8,342 bases of DNA, from contig JAQICW010000318.1 in NCBI GenBank assembly GCA_027858355.1, positions 1 through 8,342 of the forward strand. The letters are read 5' to 3'. Below the pieces are notes generated by a model. That model saw only the letters and a list, made by a program, of their open reading frames with translations, ran no database searches and was not told the DNA's origin. The DNA comes from Desulfobacula sp. (GTDB lineage: Bacteria; Desulfobacterota; Desulfobacteria; Desulfobacterales; Desulfobacteraceae). The translations under genes were made by a program, and so were the position numbers. Shown here one piece after another: positions 1 through 5,682 of the stretch (the first letter of the stretch is position 1; the number at the start of each line of letters is the position of its first letter).

Positions 1-914
1 ACTTTAATATGAAAGGGATGACGATTCCTTGTCCCTACCATGCATTCTTCCCGGGACAGGTTGATCTGAATGGCCCTGCCGTCTAATTTTAAGGTTAAAA
101 AAGCAACCATGGGTTCAAGCACTACATCCTGTTTATTGCCAAAGCCGCCCCCTATAAAAGGTTTAATAACGCGAACCCGACTTAAAGGCATATTAAGGGC
201 TTCACCCACAATTCTTCTGACAATATGGGGAATCTGGGTGGAGGATACAATAACGATTCTGTCAAGATCATCCATGTATGCATAGGCAATATGATTTTCA
301 AGATGGCAATGCTGAACCATGGTGGTTTCAAATTTGCCTTCATCCACATAATCTGCCTTTTCAAGGACAGCATCCACATCACCGCCAATAACCTGAAGGT
401 CACGCGTAACATAAAGGTCACACGTGGAATATTGGTGCTCCCCCATGATATTTGATGAGCCCTTGTGAATCTGTCTTGCATCTTTTTTTAATATATCTTC
501 AGGCAAAATAAGGGGCTTGTATTCATCATAGGAAACCTCTATGAGTTGCAAGGCTTTGTTGGCAATAATTTCATCCTGGGCTACCACTATGGCGATTTCA
601 TCCCCCATAAACCGGATATCCCGGGTCAAAAGCAGCCGGTCTGCTACATCCTGGTGGTCTGGGTCCAGGGAAAAAGGATGACCTGCCGTGGCAAACTTGT
701 TTTCAGGGACGTCTTTAAAAGTGAAAACAGCCTCCACCCCTTCCAGATTCTTTGCTTTCTCTACATCAATGCTCTTCACCCGACCATGGGCAATGATGCT
801 TCTAAAGTATTTGGCAACAAGCATACCCGGCTTGTATAAATCTTCGGTATACTCTGCTCTGCCAGTGACCTTGGCAACTGCATCTATACGGTTTACTGAT
901 TTACCGACGGCCAT
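1..914 (-). CDS. xdhA: Xanthine dehydrogenase molybdopterin-binding subunit, XdhA-like (5' part only)
   Basis: This is the N-terminal 304 residues of a molybdenum hydroxylase large subunit; the rest lies beyond the left edge (E. coli XdhA has about 750 residues). The family hydroxylates purines or related heterocycles at a Mo-pyranopterin centre in the cytoplasm. Seen in the sequence: an N-terminal hammerhead domain (about 1-135, with GRAEYTEDL and YFRSIIAHGRV), then the start of the Mo-binding domain with QHCHLE (201-206), SSTQIPHIVRR (224-234), GGGFGNKQD (255-263) and SREE with TRNRHPF (287-301). These blocks match E. coli XdhA almost word for word. Q262 sits where bovine xanthine oxidase has Glu802, so the substrate may not be plain xanthine. 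There is no Fe-S or FAD domain, so separate XdhB and XdhC subunits are expected downstream. The ATG at 914 follows ygfK by 17 bp and has an AAGGAG site. Residues 165-176 carry an extra repeat-encoded segment. Confidence 0.93.
   Translation of the reverse strand, partial: MAVGKSVNRIDAVAKVTGRAEYTEDLYKPGMLVAKYFRSIIAHGRVKSIDVEKAKNLEGVEAVFTFKDVPENKFATAGHPFSLDPDHQDVADRLLLTRDIRFMGDEIAIVVAQDEIIANKALQLIEVSYDEYKPLILPEDILKKDARQIHKGSSNIMGEHQYSTCDLYVTRDLQVIGGDVDAVLEKADYVDEGKFETTMVQHCHLENHIAYAYMDDLDRIVIVSSTQIPHIVRRIVGEALNMPLSRVRVIKPFIGGGFGNKQDVVLEPMVAFLTLKLDGRAIQINLSREECMVGTRNRHPFHIK
389..424 (-). repeat. Tandem 18-bp duplication inside xdhA
   Basis: Two adjacent 18-bp units (389-406 and 407-424) are identical at 15 of 18 positions. 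On the coding strand they give CDLYVT and RDLQVI, residues 165-176 of the XdhA-like protein. The length is a multiple of three, so the frame is kept. E. coli XdhA as I recall it lacks this segment and passes directly from its STG to the helix equivalent to DVDAVLEKADY. Confidence 0.7.
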
Positions 915-922
915 GATTGACA

Positions 923-931
923 CCTCTCCTT
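923..931 (-). promoter_or_regulatory. Ribosome binding site of xdhA
   Basis: On the minus strand the 17 bp between the ygfK stop and the xdhA ATG contain AAGGAGAGG, a near-perfect Shine-Dalgarno sequence about 8-11 nt before the ATG. It fixes the start of xdhA at 914 and shows that the gene is translated from the ygfK message. Confidence 0.8.
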
Positions 932-3900
932 TTATCTATTTACAAAAAATTGTTTAAGCGATGTATACAAAAATCCAAGCTCCGGGGCCTCGGACAGGTC
1001 ATACTCCTGATTTTGCGGGGTCTTATCCTGTTGGGCCTGATTTTTTTGGGTTTTAAACTCTACCTCCATAACCCTGAAGCTTTTTTTATCCAGCCTGGCT
1101 GTAATCATTTTTGAATCATAGGTATATGTATTTTTGTCTTCGGTTAATGAGACTTGCCCGCTGTCATTTTTTTTAAAAATTGAATGATTTTCCATAAAAT
1201 AAGCCAAAGATCCATTTTTACAATCAGTCTTAAAATCAGCCTCAAAATTAGATCGGGATATGTAAAATTTGGGTTTATCCATATAGGGTGATCCCGAGGT
1301 TGGGCAAAAACTGGTACAATTGCCGCATTCATTACAAAAATCTCCTATATTGATCACCTGATGGGTCTGGGAAATAGTAAATGTTCCAACTTTTTCCACA
1401 AGGGCTTTGCCATTTTTGTAAACGGCTTTATAAGTCTCAGCCTTAAACGGTTCCACAGTATACGAGACATTGGCACGATTGGGGCAAACTGTTGTGCAGA
1501 TATTGCAGATTGTATCGCAGGAAAGGCATCTTGAGGCTTCTTCAATTGCCATTTCTTTGGTCATGGTCTGGGAAACAAGATCAAACCCGGACCGTTGTGA
1601 CAACCTTAAGGTCACACGCAGATCCGTTTCCAGAAGATCAGGACTAAAGATTCTTTTGGCCAGTTTTTCCTCTAGCTTGTCTATATCTCTTTCCTGGGGT
1701 TTGTGGTCAAAGAAAATTTTGCCGGTAATAGCTGCATCCTTCATGATATTGTTAACCGCTTTCTGGCCATCTCCAATTGCCCGGATCAGGGTGGATGCGC
1801 CCCTTATGGCATCGCCGCCGGCATAGACCTTTCCAAGGTTTGTCTTGTATGTTTTGGGGTCTGTTGTAAATTCCTGGTTTTCCAAAAAGGGAAGAACAAC
1901 CTGTTGACCAATGGCAGATATAATCGTGTCTGTTTTAATCACAAACTCAGATCCTTCAATGACAACGGGCCTGGGTCTTCCGCTTGAATCGGGTTGTACC
2001 AGTTTCATTCTATGGCATCTTATCCCTGACACCCGGCCGTTTTTTGACATAACACTTTGAGGGGCCACCAGCTCTTGAATCTCTATGCCTTCTGCCATTA
2101 CGGCATCGATTTCTTCCAGGTCTGCGGGCATTTGCCTTATGCTTCGCCGGTATAAAATAGTGACGGTTCCCTTCTTTCCTGCCAGTCTTTTTGCAGCCCT
2201 GGAGGCGTCCATGGCAGAATTGCCGCCACCAATAACCACAATATTCTTTCCTATTTTATTGTCTTTCCCTTGTCTTAACCCTCCTAAAAATTCAAGCTGG
2301 TCATATACTCCTTTGGCATCGGCACCGGGAACGTCAAGCTGATACGCTTTTGTGGCTCCCACACCAATATATACATAATCATATTTTTCTTTGATTGAGG
2401 CAAAAGTTTTTTTATCAACGGCTTTCCCGTATTGCACCTTGACTCCCAGGGAAATAATCCTGTCAATATCCTTTTGAATGCTCAAGTCATCAAGCCTGAA
2501 GCTGGGAATGGCATCTGCGGCCATTCCACCGGCAAAATCCTTTGCCTCAAAAATATCCACGCTAAATCCGTTCATCCGAAGGAAATAGGCAGCGCTGAAT
2601 CCACTTGGGCCCCCGCCGATCACTGCAGCTTTCAGATTATTATCTTCCAGAGGTGTAAGCTCGGGGATTTCAGGACTGTTTTGTGCAACAAACCGTTTGA
2701 TTTCCCTGATTTGAAGGGGAAGGTCATAATTGATCCTGGTACATTTCCGGGTACAGGGATGATCACAGACCATACCCTGGACATTGGGGAAAGGATTGGT
2801 TTGAAGAATGACGCGGAAGGCTTCTTCAAACATGCCTTTTGCAGTATAATACATATAGGAGGGTACATCCTGCCCCGCAGGGCAGGTGCCTTTGCAGGGC
2901 GCATGGATACAGTCAAAAGGATCAAGTTTCCGGCCGGTTTTTATGGTTGACCAGGCAAAAGTTTTTTTCCGGTATTTTTTACTATTTTTTACTATTTCTG
3001 CATAAGCCTTGAGATTGACCAAAGCAGCGCTTTTTTCATCATCAATGCCAGTAAAATGGTCCTGTGCAGTCTTCTTTATATGTTCTGAAATTGATGATGC
3101 ATGGCTTTGAGTAAATGTAGTTTTGATCGAGGATAAATACTGGGCAATCCTTCCATACCCTCCAGGTTTCAATAGGTCCGAGCATATTGTCACAGGAGTG
3201 AGTCCGCAGGAAAGAATATCTGCCACATTAAAGCAGTCTGCACCAGCTGAAAAGGAAATATCCAGATTTCCGTTGAACTCATTCTGCAGTTTCGAAGCAA
3301 GATTTATGCTGATGGCATGGAGAGCTCTGCCACTCATATAAAGCATGGGTTCTTTTTCAGGAAGCAATGTTTTGGTATTCAGGGTCTCAAGGGTATTTGT
3401 CAGTTTGATATTAAATTCAACATCTGAGGCCCGGGCTTTTTGTAAAAGGCTGTTGATCAGCTTAACCCCGGCATCATATTTTAGGTCGTGGTCAAAGGCA
3501 ATATCCGGAACAATGTTATCAAACCCCAGCCTATTGTTTAAAATATCCCTTAATTCCATTGGTCCCAAAAGGGTGGGATTTAATTTTATGGTGGTGGAAA
3601 GTTTTTTTTCTTCAACAAAATAACGCCCGATCTTTTCGACTTCATCCGGAGGGCAGCCGTGCATTGTAGAAATGGTAACGTTATCAGATATGGTTGAAGG
3701 AATATCAAGATCAGCAGCTTCGGGAAAAATATTTTGGGCAATTTTCAACTTTTCATCAATGATTGTTCTTGCATTTGCCATGGAATCTAAAAATTTTTGA
3801 ACTATTGGACTTAAAATACCTTCCAGATTATAGCCCACACTTATGTTAAAGATAAATCCGGGATCATTTTCCCGGGCCGGTTTAAGCGGTTTGGGGTTAA

Positions 3901-4309
3901 GCCTTTTCTTTAAAATATATATGGCAATGAAAGCGTTGACATATTCATTCAAGGATTGTTCAAGTCTGAGCTCCTGGGACCATTCGCAGTTATAGCCCTC
4001 ATCCTCCATATTGATGCAGGGCTTTGTTACCTCAAGTTCGTCTAAGACCTGGATTGTCTTTAATTCAATATATCTGGCACCAGTCAGCCAGGATGAAACA
4101 ATATTCTGTGACAATTGTGTGTGCGGCCCTGCTGCAACCCCGACGGGTGTCTCTAAAACTTGTCCATATCGATTGATTCTAAAAACGTCATCATCAGACG
4201 GATTAAAAAAAAGCGATTTGGGAATTCCAAAAATTTTGCTTGTCTTTTCATCTCTTTTAATCCAGCTTAAAAGCTGTTCCAAAGAAAGGCAGGTAAATCT
4301 GTCACTCAT
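932..4309 (-). CDS. ygfK: YgfK family flavin/iron-sulfur oxidoreductase (putative selenate reductase subunit by old name)
   Basis: A complete 1125-residue protein matching E. coli YgfK (about 1030 aa) along its length. Three modules are visible. Residues 1-400 look like a dihydroorotate dehydrogenase-type barrel: TPVGVAAGPHTQLSQNI (54-70), TMHGCPP (215-221), KLNPTLLG (242-249), KLTNT (302-306), MSGRAL (325-330), DLLKPGGY (378-385). Residues 460-860 are a GltD/DPD-like reductase: Fe-S cysteines C467, C472, C476, C515, C519, C523; an FAD fold GGGPSG (565-570); an NAD(P)H fold GGGNSAMD (694-701); YRRS-x-RQMPA (720-729); a terminal FAD motif AGGD (830-833). Residues 925-1005 are a ferredoxin-like domain with C928, C931, C935, C938, C942 and C992, C995, C998, C1002. 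No signal peptide or membrane segment is seen, so it should be cytoplasmic. It probably links NAD(P)H to a reductive or oxidative step in purine breakdown. The name selenate reductase is historical; the substrate is not shown by sequence. The ATG at 4309 is backed by GGAGG. Confidence 0.95.
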   Translation of the reverse strand: MSDRFTCLSLEQLLSWIKRDEKTSKIFGIPKSLFFNPSDDDVFRINRYGQVLETPVGVAAGPHTQLSQNIVSSWLTGARYIELKTIQVLDELEVTKPCINMEDEGYNCEWSQELRLEQSLNEYVNAFIAIYILKKRLNPKPLKPARENDPGFIFNISVGYNLEGILSPIVQKFLDSMANARTIIDEKLKIAQNIFPEAADLDIPSTISDNVTISTMHGCPPDEVEKIGRYFVEEKKLSTTIKLNPTLLGPMELRDILNNRLGFDNIVPDIAFDHDLKYDAGVKLINSLLQKARASDVEFNIKLTNTLETLNTKTLLPEKEPMLYMSGRALHAISINLASKLQNEFNGNLDISFSAGADCFNVADILSCGLTPVTICSDLLKPGGYGRIAQYLSSIKTTFTQSHASSISEHIKKTAQDHFTGIDDEKSAALVNLKAYAEIVKNSKKYRKKTFAWSTIKTGRKLDPFDCIHAPCKGTCPAGQDVPSYMYYTAKGMFEEAFRVILQTNPFPNVQGMVCDHPCTRKCTRINYDLPLQIREIKRFVAQNSPEIPELTPLEDNNLKAAVIGGGPSGFSAAYFLRMNGFSVDIFEAKDFAGGMAADAIPSFRLDDLSIQKDIDRIISLGVKVQYGKAVDKKTFASIKEKYDYVYIGVGATKAYQLDVPGADAKGVYDQLEFLGGLRQGKDNKIGKNIVVIGGGNSAMDASRAAKRLAGKKGTVTILYRRSIRQMPADLEEIDAVMAEGIEIQELVAPQSVMSKNGRVSGIRCHRMKLVQPDSSGRPRPVVIEGSEFVIKTDTIISAIGQQVVLPFLENQEFTTDPKTYKTNLGKVYAGGDAIRGASTLIRAIGDGQKAVNNIMKDAAITGKIFFDHKPQERDIDKLEEKLAKRIFSPDLLETDLRVTLRLSQRSGFDLVSQTMTKEMAIEEASRCLSCDTICNICTTVCPNRANVSYTVEPFKAETYKAVYKNGKALVEKVGTFTISQTHQVINIGDFCNECGNCTSFCPTSGSPYMDKPKFYISRSNFEADFKTDCKNGSLAYFMENHSIFKKNDSGQVSLTEDKNTYTYDSKMITARLDKKSFRVMEVEFKTQKNQAQQDKTPQNQEYDLSEAPELGFLYTSLKQFFVNR
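2973..2997 (-). repeat. 10-bp A/T-rich tandem repeat inside ygfK
   Basis: Two full copies of tattttttac plus a half copy (2973-2982, 2983-2992, 2993-2997) encode the lysine-rich linker around residues 441-449 (KNSKKYRKK), between the barrel-like and GltD-like modules. The unit is not a multiple of three, so gain or loss of one copy would break the reading frame. The frame is intact here. Confidence 0.6.
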
Positions 4310-4313
4310 AACG

Positions 4314-4318
4314 CCTCC
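4314..4318 (-). promoter_or_regulatory. Ribosome binding site of ygfK
   Basis: GGAGG on the minus strand lies 4 nt before the ATG at 4309. This is slightly short spacing but a strong match. It supports the chosen start, which also aligns with the N-terminus of E. coli YgfK. Confidence 0.75.
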
Positions 4319-4322
4319 ATAT

Positions 4323-4404
4323 TATTTAGGACCGCAAATTTTATAACTTGAACGAAATTGCTTGTCTTTTGCCACATCTACTGCGTTGCACCAAAGGCCT
4401 AATA
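4323..4404. repeat. Possible small repeat element with imperfect inverted ends
   Basis: The only sizeable gap in the gene run (4310-4407) contains an 82-bp stretch whose ends are imperfect inverted repeats: tatttaggacc at 4323-4333 and ggcctaata at 4396-4404. An inner pair, GCAATTT and AAATTTGC on the minus strand, adds weak dyad symmetry. The size and ends recall REP- or MITE-like intergenic elements. Only one copy can be seen here, so its status as a dispersed repeat is inference. There is no stem followed by a T-run, so it does not look like an intrinsic terminator. Confidence 0.3.
4340..4368 (-). promoter_or_regulatory. Candidate internal promoter for ygfK-xdhA
   Basis: On the minus strand AAGACA (4363-4368) and TATAAA (4340-4345) are separated by exactly 17 bp. 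They match the sigma-70 boxes TTGACA and TATAAT at 4/6 and 5/6 positions. Transcription would begin near 4333, about 24 nt upstream of the ygfK start and just before its GGAGG. Such matches occur by chance in AT-rich DNA, so this is only a candidate. It is the only place in the run with room for a promoter outside coding sequence. Confidence 0.25.
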
Positions 4405-4407
4405 CGT

Positions 4408-5682
4408 TTATTTTAATTTTTCCCAGAGTTTGTTTCCCATTTCTCTGGAAAAACTTAAAATATCTTCTTCATTGCCCATCACAAGCTTTTTGTCTTCCAC
4501 GATCAAACGGCCTGAAGAGATAACACTTTCCACATGGGATGAATCAATGCCATAGACAAAGTGGCCTAAAAAATTATCCTGATTCATTATTGTGGGTGCA
4601 TTGTAGTCAAGGATCACAAGGTTGTTTTCATTGTCTCCTTGAAAATCATTTTCCTTGATAAACCCGTGGATATTTCTGAATCGTTCATAGATACCGGGAA
4701 AACTGATGCCTTCGGTACCAAGCCCCTGATAGAAAGTTGCCTTGGCACTTCTGAGCATATCCGAATGCATGCCATCCGTACCCAGCATGATTTGGTCTCC
4801 ATAATTTGCAACATTTGCAAGTCCAACATTATTGTTCAGGTTGCTTTCAACGTTCTGTGCCACCCAGACATTTGATTCTCTCAAAAGTTTTTTTTCATTT
4901 TCGTCAAGATGTATACAATGGGCAAAAATTGATCCTTTCAAATCAAGACCGCCGGCATCATGAAGCCGCTGTACCACACGCTTATTATGGTTTTGCTGAC
5001 AATGATCCTGGTCTGACAGGTCTTCGGCCACGTGGATATGGATACCCGTATTATAATCCCTGGCAAGGGTGACAGCTTTTTCAAGACAGGTATCATCCAC
5101 TGTGAAAGAGGCGTGAAGCCCCACATGCCCCTGGTTCCCTGCTTCAAGATAATTTTTTGTTTCCTCAAACCCCTTATCCCTGATTTTCTCGCCATCCCGG
5201 TCGGAAATTTCATAGCAGAGCAAATGGGAAAGGCCAATAGTATCAAAGGCTTCCTTAATGGTAAAAAGTGAGCCTTCCACATTAAAAGGAGATGCATGAT
5301 GGTCGATAACAAATGTAACACCATTTTTGGCACAATATAGGGCAGATGCCAAGGCACTTGCTTTAATCATTTCCAGGTCAAGATTTTTATCCAGATGCCA
5401 CCAGACATAATTTAAAATATCAAGAAAATTTTCAGGGTTCTTGGCCGGGGCAGGCATCCCCCTTGCCAGGGTTGAGTAAATATGATGGTGACCGCATCCA
5501 AAAGATCTGGTAACAAATTTTCCATTGGCATCCACTATCTTTGACGAATCTGTGGCCAAAAGGGGCAGGGCATCCAAAAATTTTATACTCCCGTCTTTGC
5601 CCTCGCTTACTTCTATATGTGTTTTTGTAAAGGTCAGATTCTGCCAGTCAATAAATCTTGCATTTTTAATATAAAGGGTCAT
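4408..5682 (-). CDS. ssnA: SsnA family amidohydrolase
   Basis: A complete 424-residue member of the amidohydrolase superfamily, cytoplasmic, closest by motif to E. coli SsnA (442 aa). The TIM-barrel metal and catalytic residues are present: H65-x-H67 in GHHHIYS, H217 and E220 in HIHVAED (215-221), H255 in FAHCIHL, and D303 in LGTDG. SsnA-specific blocks are also present: VIDHHASP (125-132), NLNNNVG (281-287), and DYNAPT with GHFVYGI (359-379). The usual PG before the HxH motif is replaced by RS (59-60). The family hydrolyses C-N bonds of heterocycles, for example guanine deaminase. Here it plausibly deaminates a purine or opens a ring of an oxidised purine, but the substrate is not known from sequence. 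Its ATG overlaps the stop codon of the upstream hydroxylase gene (TAATG), which suggests translational coupling, and AAGGA lies 7 nt upstream. It is separated from ygfK by 98 bp. Confidence 0.94.
   Translation of the reverse strand: MTLYIKNARFIDWQNLTFTKTHIEVSEGKDGSIKFLDALPLLATDSSKIVDANGKFVTRSFGCGHHHIYSTLARGMPAPAKNPENFLDILNYVWWHLDKNLDLEMIKASALASALYCAKNGVTFVIDHHASPFNVEGSLFTIKEAFDTIGLSHLLCYEISDRDGEKIRDKGFEETKNYLEAGNQGHVGLHASFTVDDTCLEKAVTLARDYNTGIHIHVAEDLSDQDHCQQNHNKRVVQRLHDAGGLDLKGSIFAHCIHLDENEKKLLRESNVWVAQNVESNLNNNVGLANVANYGDQIMLGTDGMHSDMLRSAKATFYQGLGTEGISFPGIYERFRNIHGFIKENDFQGDNENNLVILDYNAPTIMNQDNFLGHFVYGIDSSHVESVISSGRLIVEDKKLVMGNEEDILSFSREMGNKLWEKLK

Noticed and set aside
2432..2950. A 172-codon open frame on the plus strand.
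   Set aside because: It lies entirely antisense to ygfK, whose protein matches its family through the same stretch. The plus-strand product shows no recognisable domain.
932..4309. Taking the name selenate reductase for YgfK literally.
   Set aside because: The domains are flavin and Fe-S electron-transfer modules plus a dihydroorotate dehydrogenase-like barrel. The name rests on an older E. coli association and the neighbours point to purine chemistry.
4011..4346. A 111-codon open frame on the plus strand crossing the ygfK start.
   Set aside because: It overlaps the conserved N-terminus of ygfK in antisense and has no recognisable domain.
4310..4407. An intrinsic terminator between ssnA and ygfK.
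   Set aside because: No GC-rich stem followed by a T-run is present on the minus strand. The dyads seen are imperfect and AT-rich.
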